A DNA stretch of 42,631 nucleotides from a virus. The notes beneath the pieces were generated by a model, which worked only from the letters and a program-made list of their open reading frames with translations, was not told the DNA's origin and made no database searches. Each line of letters opens with the position of its first letter. Positions within the stretch are counted from its first letter, which is position 1. A program made the position numbers and the translations under genes. Of the stretch, positions 8,494-14,972 are shown in pieces. Where the stretch lies: positions 1 to 42,631 of IMG/VR virus record IMGVR_UViG_3300033182_000933. One strand, given 5' to 3'.

Positions 8494-8895
8494 ATGTTCA
8501 AAACCACTCTACTCATGGGGGCACTCTTTTTTGTGGCCTCAACCACCCTGGCACAAACCCTGCCAGGGTTTTCACTCCCAAGTGATAATGGGACTAAACC
8601 GTATTACGGAGCCGTACTCACAGATAGACCTTACTCAGGCGATTACTCTACTGGAATGATAAGGTCTATCTGGAATGCGTGTTGGCAGGGCAACCAGATG
8701 GTGAACCCACAGATGCCACCACAAATTGCAGGGCTGTTCTGTGACTGTGTTACGGACTTGATTCGTAACGGCCAATCTGCCGCAGAACACCAGTTCGCAG
8801 GTAGAGAGTACTTACAGAACAAAATACAGACTACTTACGCACCAGTCTGTATGGATCTGACCATGCAACGAGTACTGGCTCCACAACTACAATAA
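8494..8895 (+). CDS. Secreted protein of unknown function
   Basis: 133 aa. The N-terminus MFKTTLLMGALFFVASTTLA is a signal peptide with an ALA-like cut site after TLA, so the mature 113-residue protein should be periplasmic. Four Cys residues (WNACWQ, LFCDCV, PVCMD) could form disulfides. I do not recognise the family. It starts 8 nt after nrdJ. An envelope or superinfection role is possible but not shown. Confidence 0.72.
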   Translation: MFKTTLLMGALFFVASTTLAQTLPGFSLPSDNGTKPYYGAVLTDRPYSGDYSTGMIRSIWNACWQGNQMVNPQMPPQIAGLFCDCVTDLIRNGQSAAEHQFAGREYLQNKIQTTYAPVCMDLTMQRVLAPQLQ

Positions 8896-8916
8896 TGGAT
8901 ATACAAGGAGTTTATT

Positions 8917-9099
8917 TTGCCAATACAAACTGAAAGAGACAGTGACGATTCGTTAGTGTACAGAGTACAGTGTGACTTTTGTGAGTGTCAATACTCTATT
9001 ACTTGTGAGGTGGTCAGACCAAAACAGGCGATTGAATGTTGTCCGTTTTGTAGTAATCTGATAGAAGAAGAGGACTACGGTGCAGATAGTTGGGATTGA
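8917..9099 (+). CDS. Small zinc-ribbon protein, TTG start
   Basis: 60 aa. TTG start with AAGGAG 7-12 nt upstream. Two Cys pairs, CDFCEC (about 20) and CCPFCSN (about 42), make a zinc ribbon, followed by an acidic tail. In T4-like marine phages similar mini zinc-ribbon ORFs sit next to the RuvC-like gene, as here (20-nt overlap). It may be a transcription or nuclease accessory factor; this is inferred from position. Confidence 0.7.
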   Translation: MPIQTERDSDDSLVYRVQCDFCECQYSITCEVVRPKQAIECCPFCSNLIEEEDYGADSWD

Positions 9100-9661
9100 T
9101 TATTCCCTGACTTCACCAGCTATATGTGTTTGGCATGGCACCAGTGCAACCTTCACGGTCTCTGACTGTGACCTCTTTTTTCTAAATACAAAGAAACAGG
9201 CTGTAACCACGGCCTGTACATTCCTGCACTCTGAGCAGTATCCGTCTTGGTCTACTGAAGAAGAAAGGCATGACATACTCTCAGAGTGGAGTCTAAACAT
9301 CATACCAGAGGATGCAATGGTCTACATTGAAGGATACGCATTCGCAACAGTAGGTAAGTCACACGTGCGTTCTGTTGCTGAAAACACAGGTCTCCTCAAG
9401 TACAAAATGTTCAAACGACACATGCCCTTCTGGTCTATTCCACCAACAACGATCAAACAATTTGCGACAGGTAAAGGTAATGCCAACAAGGACGCCATGT
9501 ATCAGGCATTCTTACAAGAACCCAATGCAGTCGCACTACTGGAACTCCTCACACCGAAATCTACCAAGGTGGGTAGTCCAGTCTCGGATATAGTGGACGC
9601 ATACTTCATCGCAAAAACAGGACACGCCCAATGGAAACAGAGTCAAGAGAAGCCCGTATAA
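9080..9661 (+). CDS. RuvC-like Holliday junction endonuclease
   Basis: 193 aa with GTG start at 9080. The RNase H-fold first strand with catalytic Asp, MQIVGIDYSLTSPAICVW, is followed by the acidic motif MVYIEGYAF (about residue 76) and the C-terminal Asp in VSDIVDAYFIA (about 175). This arrangement matches the poxvirus/RuvC-type resolvases of marine T4-like phages. It would trim recombination and replication intermediates before packaging. It overlaps the zinc-ribbon gene upstream and a small basic gene downstream. Confidence 0.82.
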   Translation: MQIVGIDYSLTSPAICVWHGTSATFTVSDCDLFFLNTKKQAVTTACTFLHSEQYPSWSTEEERHDILSEWSLNIIPEDAMVYIEGYAFATVGKSHVRSVAENTGLLKYKMFKRHMPFWSIPPTTIKQFATGKGNANKDAMYQAFLQEPNAVALLELLTPKSTKVGSPVSDIVDAYFIAKTGHAQWKQSQEKPV

Positions 9662-9888
9662 GAAGACATAAGCGAGAATGGTATCACCGTAACAAGGACA
9701 AGGTACTCGCTCAACAGAACAACCCAGAGAAGAAGGCGTACTACAAACGATGGTATCAGGAAAACCGTGCATACAACATCCAACGAGTACGTGCGTGGGA
9801 AAAAGAAAATCCACATCAAGTGGCTCTAACCAAACAACGTGCAAAACAAAAGGAGTTGGGCGAATGGCACTATCCAAACAAGAAATGA
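9631..9888 (+). CDS. Small basic protein, possible HNH-nuclease fragment
   Basis: 85 aa, very rich in Arg and Lys (RRHKREWYHRNKDKV, KRWYQENRAYNIQRVRAW). The repeated xxWYxxNRxKV-type segments look like the N-terminal region of phage HNH endonucleases, but no HNH catalytic core is present. It overlaps the RuvC-like gene by 31 nt and the next ORF by 25 nt. A nucleic-acid-binding role is likely from composition alone. Confidence 0.55.
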   Translation: METESREARIRRHKREWYHRNKDKVLAQQNNPEKKAYYKRWYQENRAYNIQRVRAWEKENPHQVALTKQRAKQKELGEWHYPNKK

Positions 9889-10019
9889 AGGAAAAGGTCT
9901 TGGAATACTTACAGTTCATGGCAGACAAAGACCTCAGAGAAATCAACGTCGCCATCTACAATCTCTCTAAACTCAGAGAGACACTCAAAAACCACAAAGA
10001 GGGTTCTTATTATGACTGA
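9864..10019 (+). CDS. Small helical protein, unknown
   Basis: 51 aa. The ATG at 9864 has AGGAG about 8 nt upstream, so I prefer it to an upstream in-frame ATG at 9750 that would overlap the previous gene deeply. MALSKQEMKEKVLEYLQFM begins a short amphipathic protein. No family recognised. Confidence 0.55.
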   Translation: MALSKQEMKEKVLEYLQFMADKDLREINVAIYNLSKLRETLKNHKEGSYYD

Positions 10020-10203
10020 CTATTCAAAACTACCTGACACCATGCTGCCTCAAGTCAAACAGCAGATCACACAACGTATAGCAGCACTTGAAACTGCCCT
10101 CACTGCTCAACGAAACGCATTCAACGAGGCCATAGCAATCATAGAGTCTAGTATCACAGAGGCCGAAACAGAACTCAAGCAAATCAATGCAAGGCTCAAA
10201 TAG
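10012..10203 (+). CDS. Small coiled-coil protein
   Basis: 63 aa, overlapping the gene before by 8 nt and the SET gene after by 1 nt (TAGTG). The sequence is an almost continuous helix with heptad character (ITQRIAALETALTAQR, EAETELKQINARLK). Probably a small oligomeric protein; function unknown. Confidence 0.65.
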   Translation: MTDYSKLPDTMLPQVKQQITQRIAALETALTAQRNAFNEAIAIIESSITEAETELKQINARLK

Positions 10204-10601
10204 TGTTAGATCTCTCCACGTTCTACACTGAACTCAGGCCGAGTCTGCTACCCAATGCTGGTGTAGGTGTCTTCGCCATCAGGTACATACCACAGAACAC
10301 ACCCCTGTTCATGGAATGTCCAATTGACACTGACTTCATTCCAGCATCAGCACTCCGTAAGTATGACCCAGCAATTAGCAAAACACTCAAACGGCTATGT
10401 CTTGAAGAGGCTGGTGGTATCTACCTCTCCATACACCCTAATCTAATCAACATGAGTTACTACGTGAATCATGCAGAGACACCCAATCTAACCTTCTCAG
10501 AAAAGACACAGATCTACCTGACGCTTAGAGACATCAGACCGAATGAAGAGCTCACAGTAACCTACACACCAGAGGAACGCAATGGCTTACCTGAATCATG
10601 A
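10203..10601 (+). CDS. SET-domain protein (lysine methyltransferase-like), copy 1
   Basis: 132 aa, GTG start at 10203. SET hallmarks in order are GVGVFAIRYIPQNTPLF (N-terminal SET strand), YYVNHAETPNLTF (the NHxxxPN SAM-binding knot) and IRPNEELTVTY (the EELxxxY motif). These are the residues that bind S-adenosylmethionine and the target lysine in SET enzymes. The phage target is unknown; ribosomal proteins or host DNA-binding proteins are possibilities. A second SET protein is encoded at 28580-28879. It overlaps the next gene by 20 nt. Confidence 0.8.
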   Translation: MLDLSTFYTELRPSLLPNAGVGVFAIRYIPQNTPLFMECPIDTDFIPASALRKYDPAISKTLKRLCLEEAGGIYLSIHPNLINMSYYVNHAETPNLTFSEKTQIYLTLRDIRPNEELTVTYTPEERNGLPES

Positions 10602-11235
10602 TGTACCCACATTTACCTGCTTCATACGCAATGAGTACCTCTACAATCACCAATCTGGCCACGGTGAATACACACCCTGTGACGTACACTCAGTGACTTC
10701 AATGGAAAAACGTGTACCACTCTTCGAGGCCTTCCTAGAGAATGGCGTCAACTGGACGCGTAGACCCATACACGCATTCTGTTGGCAAAAAGACGCACCA
10801 CGTCACTCGCTCAACATACATATGTACTGGGACTGTTTCTCACCCTACATTGACGTAGCAGTACGTAATAGACTGGCCAATCTCAAGGCTGAACTGATAG
10901 ACTACCAGAACAACAGACACGCAGGTATCTACCTCTTCACACTTGACTGGGGGTGGGAAAACAAAGCAGGTAACCTAGACACCAACTTCTCAGAGTCACC
11001 AGAACACAAGTGTGCTCACGTCTTCAAAATGGATGACGGCAACTACTTCGCGTATCCCAACAATCGGATCATCTGGCATGACGACGCATGGGTATACAAA
11101 CCGATCACATCAAACCCAGGCTATCAGATAGACCTAAACACATACTCAGTAGAGAATTCACGTAAGGTATACACAGACAACTCGTACTTCACAGAGTTCA
11201 ACACTACAGGTGCAACCATAGGAGATTCACTATGA
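10582..11235 (+). CDS. Unknown conserved-looking protein, Trp/Tyr-rich
   Basis: 217 aa beginning MAYLNHDVPTFTCFIRNEYL. It is rich in aromatic residues and His, with short strands, and has no signal peptide or membrane segment. No catalytic motif recognised. It sits between the SET gene (20-nt overlap) and a small ORF (4-nt overlap), so it belongs to the same transcript. Confidence 0.75.
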   Translation: MAYLNHDVPTFTCFIRNEYLYNHQSGHGEYTPCDVHSVTSMEKRVPLFEAFLENGVNWTRRPIHAFCWQKDAPRHSLNIHMYWDCFSPYIDVAVRNRLANLKAELIDYQNNRHAGIYLFTLDWGWENKAGNLDTNFSESPEHKCAHVFKMDDGNYFAYPNNRIIWHDDAWVYKPITSNPGYQIDLNTYSVENSRKVYTDNSYFTEFNTTGATIGDSL

Positions 11236-11411
11236 ACTACAAACCAGGCAACCCGTACTACGACAAACTCAATGCCATACTCAGGCACCATCTACAACGA
11301 TACGATGAACCCTACTCACATCACGCAGAGATCATCAATGACATACTCAATGCACTGTTCAATCCAAACACGGCTCAAGGTGTAGATCCAATAGGAGACG
11401 AATGGGACTAA
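11232..11411 (+). CDS. Small unknown protein
   Basis: 59 aa (MNYKPGNPYYDKLNAILRHH...DPIGDEWD). It starts in the ATGA overlap with the previous gene and ends inside the next. Acidic C-terminus, mostly helical. No family recognised. Confidence 0.6.
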   Translation: MNYKPGNPYYDKLNAILRHHLQRYDEPYSHHAEIINDILNALFNPNTAQGVDPIGDEWD

Positions 11412-11608
11412 TCCTAAGTTGTACACCCATTTCACCATGTATTCGCCGATGTAAACTCAACCAAGCCAACACTTGTATCTCATGTCACAGAACGATCACA
11501 CAGATAACCAATTGGCGATACTACACAGACTCAGAACGTATGTCAATCATCAAATCACTACGTACAAAAACCCCCACTGGCAGTCAAATCAACCCAGAGA
11601 CCACCTGA
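11402..11608 (+). CDS. DUF1289-family protein
   Basis: 68 aa. The segment SPCIRRCKLNQANTCISCH followed by RTITQITNWRYYTDSER is the DUF1289 pattern: SPCxxxC, CxxC, then a W and a DxER helix. The four Cys residues likely bind zinc. DUF1289 proteins are widespread in proteobacteria, including alphaproteobacteria, and have no established function. Start overlaps the previous gene by 10 nt. Confidence 0.78.
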   Translation: MGLILSCTPISPCIRRCKLNQANTCISCHRTITQITNWRYYTDSERMSIIKSLRTKTPTGSQINPETT

Positions 11609-11787
11609 CACTCATACTCTATACACTGTTTCACAAGGAGCCATGGTATGGATGGCGTACATGGTTCTACAATACACTCCTCTCTCTACCATTCATGCTC
11701 ATAACACCAGTACGATATCGGCCAAAATTCTTGCAACTTTCAGTATATGCTTTCACTATTACAATTATAGTTGTAAATTGTAAATAA
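11482..11787 (+). CDS. Possible membrane protein overlapping DUF1289 gene
   Basis: An open frame of about 101 aa from ATG 11482, overlapping the DUF1289 gene by 127 nt in another frame. The non-overlapping part (LFHKEPWYGWRTWFYNTLLS, then a hydrophobic tail VYAFTITIIVVN) looks protein-like, so some gene probably ends at 11787. The start is uncertain. An alternative short ORF in a different frame starts at 11642 after AAGGAGCC. Low confidence. Confidence 0.4.
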   Translation: MSQNDHTDNQLAILHRLRTYVNHQITTYKNPHWQSNQPRDHLTLILYTLFHKEPWYGWRTWFYNTLLSLPFMLITPVRYRPKFLQLSVYAFTITIIVVNCK

Positions 11788-12047
11788 AGTTGTCAAATGT
11801 AAAATAAATCGGTATATAGTGTATCAGAGAGGGTATATGATGTATGATCTGTGTAAAGGTGTGCAAAAGAGTGCAATCGTGTGTGAAGGCGGGTTATCGT
11901 GTGTGATCGTGTGTGATCGTGTGTGATCGTGTGTGAAGGTGGGTTATCGTGTGTGATCGTGTGCTATCGTGTGCAGTAGTAGTCATCTTAGTCCACGGTT
12001 CAAAAGCACTCCACCACCCACACCCCCACAACACTGCTCAGACCCAC
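11788..12047. other. Non-coding interval holding a 10-bp repeat array
   Basis: No supportable gene. The left part is A/T-rich (AAATAAATCGGTATATAG). The centre is the 10-bp repeat array listed separately. The right part is C-rich (CCACCACCCACACCCCCACA) and leads to the bS21 promoter. An A/T-rich stretch beside tandem short repeats is a layout seen at replication origins or at regulator-binding clusters. Confidence 0.7.
11842..11980 (+). repeat. Tandem 10-bp repeat array (about 13-14 units), iteron-like
   Basis: From about 11842 to 11980 the sequence repeats with a strict 10-bp period. The consensus is GTGTGATCGT, with variants GTGTGAAGGT, GGGTTATCGT, GTGCTATCGT and GTGCAATCGT. Four exact units occur at 11901-11930 and 11951-11960. 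A two-unit block (GTGTGAAGG[CT] plus GGGTTATCGT) occurs at 11881-11900 and again at 11931-11950. A 10-bp period is close to one helical turn, so a protein bound to each unit would line up on one face. This could be an origin, a packaging or partition site, or a repressor array. Confidence 0.85.
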
Positions 12048-12108
12048 TTGACAACCACTTGACACCGTGGTATATTATAGGTGTAGGGTTTGATGAGACA
12101 TTCCCTAC
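12048..12108 (+). promoter_or_regulatory. Promoter and hairpin leader for bS21
   Basis: TTGACA at 12048-12053, a 17-bp spacer, and TATATT at 12071-12076. The leader contains GTAGGG (12083-12088) pairing with CCCTAC (12103-12108). A second TTGACA at 12059 is too close to the -10 to serve as its -35. Confidence 0.75.
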
Positions 12109-12143
12109 CTACTGATTACTAACCCCATTGAATAGGTGACTCC

Positions 12144-12383
12144 ATGACCAAAGGCCTTACTGTAACTGTACGCCCGAATGAATCCCCCCTCCGTGCCATC
12201 TCTCGGCTCAAGTCAAAGGTGCTACGAGAGGGTACACTCCAGATGCTCAAGGACAGACGGTACTACATCAAGCCGTCACTGCAGAAACAACTCAAACGAG
12301 AGGCTGCTGAACGACAACGTGTGAAGGACATGCACAAGGAAGTCAAGGCCATCCTGCGTGAGGAACAAGAATTTTTGAGTTGA
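12144..12383 (+). CDS. rpsU: Phage-encoded 30S ribosomal protein bS21
   Basis: 79 aa. The opening VTVRPNESPLRAISRLKSKV and the following segment with REGTLQMLKDRRYYIKPS match the bS21 pattern (VxVxxNESxxxALRRxK, then RRxxYxKPS), with a basic helical tail (KQLKREAAERQRVKDMHK). bS21 binds the 30S platform beside the 3' end of 16S rRNA and is needed for initiation on natural mRNAs in E. coli. Phage bS21 genes are known from marine phages, including pelagiphages. It has its own strong promoter and a purine-rich ribosome site (TAGGTGA). It heads the block of small early genes. Confidence 0.88.
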   Translation: MTKGLTVTVRPNESPLRAISRLKSKVLREGTLQMLKDRRYYIKPSLQKQLKREAAERQRVKDMHKEVKAILREEQEFLS

Positions 12384-12397
12384 CCTCATTTTTTCTG

Positions 12398-12457
12398 TTG
12401 ACATCCCTGTCAGACTCACGTATACTATAGGTGTGAGTGAGAGACAGGGTGTCTCTC
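12398..12457 (+). promoter_or_regulatory. Early-type promoter with GAGAGAC hairpin leader
   Basis: TTGACA 12398, 17-bp spacer, TATACT 12421. Leader hairpin GAGAGAC (12439-12445) / GTCTCTC (12451-12457), loop AGGGT. Followed by CCGAGACAGACA just before ATG 12482. Confidence 0.88.
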
Positions 12458-12481
12458 CGATAATCCTTGCCGAGACAGACA

Positions 12482-12784
12482 ATGGCTGACAATTACTTTG
12501 ACTTCTACCGAGTGTCCTTCTTTGGTTCCCGTAAGATGCCTATGAAGAAAGCCCTCAAGGAACTGGGCTTTGACCCGAAGTCTCCTCACTTCCCCATTCG
12601 CACCACTCAGACGTGGGAGAATGGCCGATGGCCCAGGCTCTTTCACGAGGCCACCGTCAAGACCTTTGACGTGGGAAGTAGGGGTGCTGGTCTAGCTTCT
12701 GAGGAGGCTGGAGCCTTTGCCAAAGAGTTGATGCAAAGGTTCCCCGAGTGTCAGGTCAGTGTGGTCTACCACGCAGTGGACTGA
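12482..12784 (+). CDS. Unknown small early protein
   Basis: 100 aa from the ATG at 12482, chosen because the conserved CCGAGAC leader block ends just before it; an in-frame upstream start at 12467 would remove that block. Sequence MADNYFDFYRVSFFGSRKMP..., with a Gly-rich segment (GSRGAGLASEEAGAFAKELM) near the end. No family recognised. Confidence 0.75.
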   Translation: MADNYFDFYRVSFFGSRKMPMKKALKELGFDPKSPHFPIRTTQTWENGRWPRLFHEATVKTFDVGSRGAGLASEEAGAFAKELMQRFPECQVSVVYHAVD

Positions 12785-12815
12785 GAAAAAAGTGAAGTCA
12801 ACGTGTTTTTTTCTG

Positions 12816-12874
12816 TTGACTTCCTTGGCTGGATCTTCTATACTGTTCTTGTGAGTGGGGGTCAGCCTGACTCC
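12816..12874 (+). promoter_or_regulatory. Early-type promoter with variant hairpin
   Basis: TTGACT 12816, 17-bp spacer, TATACT 12839. Hairpin GGGGTCA (12857-12863) / TGACTCC (12868-12874), one G-U pair, loop GCC only. The stem sequence differs from the GAGAGAC type but pairing is kept. Confidence 0.85.
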
Positions 12875-12902
12875 CTGACAGAAACCCTTTCCGAGACAGG
12901 AA

Positions 12903-13058
12903 ATGACGAACGTAGACCGAATCAAAGAGTTGGAGTTGGAGATCAGCGAGTTGGAAGATGCCTTGTGCGAAGAGGAGTTTGGATCATGCGTCTACGACTA
13001 TCTGTCAGTTGACCTGATGGAAGCCGAGATTGAACTGAGAAACCTGAAAAGAGACTGA
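12903..13058 (+). CDS. Small acidic coiled-coil protein
   Basis: 51 aa (MTNVDRIKELELEISELEDA...), a short leucine-zipper-like acidic helix. The ATG follows the CCGAGACAGGAA leader block. Two nt separate its stop from the next ATG. Function unknown; small acidic proteins are common among phage host-takeover factors. Confidence 0.65.
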   Translation: MTNVDRIKELELEISELEDALCEEEFGSCVYDYLSVDLMEAEIELRNLKRD

Positions 13059-13060
13059 AC

Positions 13061-13306
13061 ATGACTCATCAAGAGAAGCTCTATGCCTTCCATGAGGCAG
13101 AACGGAAGCGCCTGAATGCCATTGCTGAGAAGGTCTCCGTGGTCAAGGAGAACAAGAAGTCCAAGATCGTGGAGTACAACGGCAAGGAGTATCGGTGCTC
13201 CATGTATCGGAACTTCTTTTGGAGGGCGACCCTGAACGGTAAGGTGTTTGTGTCCGATTGCCGAAGTTTCCGTGAACTGCGAATCTTCATTGCAAGACAC
13301 GGATGA
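13061..13306 (+). CDS. Small basic protein, unknown
   Basis: 81 aa, strongly basic (AFHEAERKRLNAIAEK, VVKENKKSKIVEYNGKEYRC) with a C-terminal segment FRELRIFIARHG. Probably binds nucleic acid, judged by charge only. Co-transcribed with the preceding acidic mini-protein; opposite charges may hint at interaction. Confidence 0.7.
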   Translation: MTHQEKLYAFHEAERKRLNAIAEKVSVVKENKKSKIVEYNGKEYRCSMYRNFFWRATLNGKVFVSDCRSFRELRIFIARHG

Positions 13307-13318
13307 GGCAAAAAAGTG

Positions 13319-13378
13319 TTGACTTCCCTGCTAGGTGTAGGTATACTATAGGTGTAGGTGAGAGAGATTCCCTCCCTC
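13319..13378 (+). promoter_or_regulatory. Early-type promoter with hairpin leader
   Basis: TTGACT 13319, 17-bp spacer, TATACT 13342. Leader stem GAGAGAG (13360-13366) / CTCCCTC (13372-13378) with one A-C mismatch. CCGAGACTGGAA lies just before ATG 13403. Confidence 0.85.
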
Positions 13379-13402
13379 CGACAACCCTTTCCGAGACTGG
13401 AA

Positions 13403-13714
13403 ATGACCAAGAACCAAGTCACTGCCAAACTCATCCTTGACCAAGCCATGGCCTATGGCTGGTCAGTGGACATTCGTCGGAATGTCTTGTCCATCACCAA
13501 GCATATTCCCATTGGGGACAAGGATGCCTTCTGTAAGGCTGATTCAGAATGGTACTTCATTCTGAGTCTGCTCCCCGAGACCTCCGCTGGTTCCACGTGG
13601 GGCACTGATGGGGGTGGTGTTGGTGCCATCTCGGCAGTGGAGAAGGGTGTCTTTCGGATGAACAAATCTGGAGGCTCCAAACGAGTGCTGAAGGCTCTTG
13701 AGAAAATGATCTAA
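13403..13714 (+). CDS. Unknown early protein with partially duplicated 3' end
   Basis: 103 aa from ATG 13403, directly after the CCGAGACTGGAA block. MTKNQVTAKLILDQAMAYGW..., then a Gly-rich region (STWGTDGGGVGAISAVEKG) and a basic C-terminus. Its last codons and the bases after them are repeated, with a 24-nt deletion, at 13772-13819. No family recognised. Confidence 0.72.
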   Translation: MTKNQVTAKLILDQAMAYGWSVDIRRNVLSITKHIPIGDKDAFCKADSEWYFILSLLPETSAGSTWGTDGGGVGAISAVEKGVFRMNKSGGSKRVLKALEKMI

Positions 13715-13819
13715 ACCCTAACCGAGAAGGGAGTCTTTCGTCGGATGAATAAGTCCGAAATTTCGGATGATTTCGGATGAATAAGTCTGGAGGCTCCAAA
13801 TGATCTAAACCCTAACCGA
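13653..13819 (+). repeat. Imperfect direct duplication of a gene 3' end
   Basis: A 29-bp segment at 13653-13681 (TTCGGATGAACAAATCTGG...) recurs at 13772-13800 with two substitutions. The following stretch ATGATCTAAACCCTAACCGA at 13705-13724 recurs at 13799-13818. A third partial copy (TCGGATGAATAAGT) is at 13741-13754. The spacing between blocks is shorter in the second copy, so it carries a deletion. This looks like a scar of recombination between early-gene cassettes. Confidence 0.8.
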
Positions 13820-13827
13820 AACTGAAA

Positions 13828-13983
13828 ATGGATTCCGATTTCATTGACAAAATCATCAAGGAACTTGGATTCGCCAAGGTTGAACTTACCGAGGATGGCC
13901 AGTACAAGTGCTGGAACCTGCATCCGTGGTGGGTTGATACCATGACTAGGGAAGAACTTGAGTGGGAGTTGGAGCAAAGATGA
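13828..13983 (+). CDS. Small acidic protein, unknown
   Basis: 51 aa (MDSDFIDKIIKELGFAKVEL..., HPWWVDTMTREELEWELEQR). ATG preceded by CCGAAACTGAAA, the leader-type start block, although no promoter lies directly upstream. Stop overlaps the next start by 4 nt. Confidence 0.65.
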   Translation: MDSDFIDKIIKELGFAKVELTEDGQYKCWNLHPWWVDTMTREELEWELEQR

Positions 13984-14060
13984 TCACCGATGCCCTGATC
14001 TTTGGTGGAGTCTGGATCGGACTCCTGATTGCATACCTCATTGATAGGAGAATGTCATGA
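13980..14060 (+). CDS. 26-aa membrane peptide
   Basis: MITDALIFGGVWIGLLIAYL plus IDRRMS: one hydrophobic span followed by Arg-Arg. Joined to both neighbours by 4-nt ATGA overlaps, which strongly suggests it is translated. Function unknown. Confidence 0.55.
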   Translation: MITDALIFGGVWIGLLIAYLIDRRMS

Positions 14061-14245
14061 AAGGAAAACCCTTACAGCAGTACTACGTGGCCTACAAGGA
14101 CGGCACTCGTTTCTCCCTGTGGTTGCCGAAGATGTCAGCAAAGAAGACTCGTGCCTGTATCGTACAGGATGCCACAGATGCGGGTCAGGAGGTGGCCTGG
14201 CTCAGAGTGGTTGCTGCTGATGGTTCACTTACTTTCTTGAAATAA
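14057..14245 (+). CDS. Small unknown protein
   Basis: 62 aa (MKGKPLQQYYVAYKDGTRFS...), beta-rich appearance with alternating strands and a KKTR basic turn. It overlaps the membrane peptide by 4 nt, with AGGAG 7-11 nt before the start. No family recognised. Confidence 0.65.
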   Translation: MKGKPLQQYYVAYKDGTRFSLWLPKMSAKKTRACIVQDATDAGQEVAWLRVVAADGSLTFLK

Positions 14246-14255
14246 TGGAGATACC

Positions 14256-14462
14256 ATGTCCTACTACGAATCCCAATACGCAGTAATGTCCGATCAGGAG
14301 TTTGTTGACCTGTACAAGCTGGAGATCAAAGACCTCGTGAACAGTGGTGTTGGTTCTTGGTGCCACAACGAAGCAGGTAAGGCACTGGACAGGATGTTCC
14401 GTTGGTGGAAAGAGTCTGGTAAAGACACCAAGGTGTTGACCGCATGTTGGTCTTTCCAATAA
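14256..14462 (+). CDS. Small unknown protein
   Basis: 68 aa (MSYYESQYAVMSDQEFVDLY...CWSFQ), with a Trp-rich helical second half (LDRMFRWWKESG). GGAG lies 9-12 nt before ATG. Last gene before a strong terminator. Confidence 0.68.
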   Translation: MSYYESQYAVMSDQEFVDLYKLEIKDLVNSGVGSWCHNEAGKALDRMFRWWKESGKDTKVLTACWSFQ

Positions 14463-14470
14463 ACTGAAAA

Positions 14471-14543
14471 AAAGATGATCAATGGTTTCAGTGGTCAACA
14501 CGTAAATCACTGAAACCATGAGTGATCTTTGTTGTCTTTTTTT
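14471..14543 (+). terminator. Strong intrinsic terminator
   Basis: A perfect 12-bp stem, ATGGTTTCAGTG (14482-14493) / CACTGAAACCAT (14508-14519), extended by AAAGAT / ATCTTT pairing. A T-rich run follows at 14528-14543. It closes the 13319 operon just before the next promoter. Confidence 0.85.
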
Positions 14544-14544
14544 G

Positions 14545-14604
14545 TTGTGTTTTCTGCTCAGTATCTGTATACTATAGGTGTGAGTGAGAGACAGGGTGTC
14601 TCTC
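14545..14604 (+). promoter_or_regulatory. Early-type promoter with GAGAGAC hairpin
   Basis: TTGTGT 14545, 17-bp spacer, TATACT 14568. Hairpin GAGAGAC (14586) / GTCTCTC (14598), loop AGGGT. CCGAGACTGATC precedes ATG 14631. The -35 differs (TTGTGT) and is shared with the copy at 31742. Confidence 0.82.
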
Positions 14605-14630
14605 CGATAGAACCTCAGCCGAGACTGATC

Positions 14631-14888
14631 ATGACCTTCTCAAAAGACTTGTTTGACTACTCCAGTGGGCACCTCTACTACAACCACAAAGGCGAGCGTA
14701 AGTTCGTCGCTCGTCTCAAGTGGAAACGCTCTCCCTTCACCAAGGCGAAGTTCCTCAAGGAACTGATCGCCAATCACAGCCCCGAGGAGTACTTCCGTAA
14801 GTTGGAGGAGGAGCGAAAGGCCCCTCTGGAGATTCTCCGTGAGGCCAACCCAGTTTGGTACTCCGAACTGCTGAAAAAAAGTTGTTGA
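14631..14888 (+). CDS. Small basic protein with SGHLYYN module
   Basis: 85 aa, starting MTFSKDLFDYSSGHLYYNHK. The LFxYxSGHLYYN pattern resembles the N-terminal segment of phage HNH endonucleases (LFEYxxGxLYWK), but the HNH core is missing. A near-identical module forms the C-terminus of the protein at 35712-36143. The rest is basic and helical (KLEEERKAPLEILREANP). The next promoter -35 overlaps its stop region. Confidence 0.7.
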   Translation: MTFSKDLFDYSSGHLYYNHKGERKFVARLKWKRSPFTKAKFLKELIANHSPEEYFRKLEEERKAPLEILREANPVWYSELLKKSC

Positions 14889-14945
14889 CTTCCCTGTCAG
14901 CCGTAGGTATACTATTCTTGTGAGTGGGGGTCATGCCGACCCTCC
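14885..14945 (+). promoter_or_regulatory. Early-type promoter with variant hairpin
   Basis: TTGACT 14885, 17-bp spacer, TATACT 14908. Hairpin GGGGGTC (14926) / GACCCTC (14938), loop ATGCC, one G-U pair. CCGAGACTGGAAA precedes ATG 14973. Confidence 0.85.
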
Positions 14946-14972
14946 AGACAAAACCCTTTCCGAGACTGGAAA

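Noticed and set aside
11842-11980. CRISPR array interpretation of the 10-bp repeats
   Set aside because: Units are 10 bp, contiguous and without unique spacers, so this is a tandem repeat and not a CRISPR.
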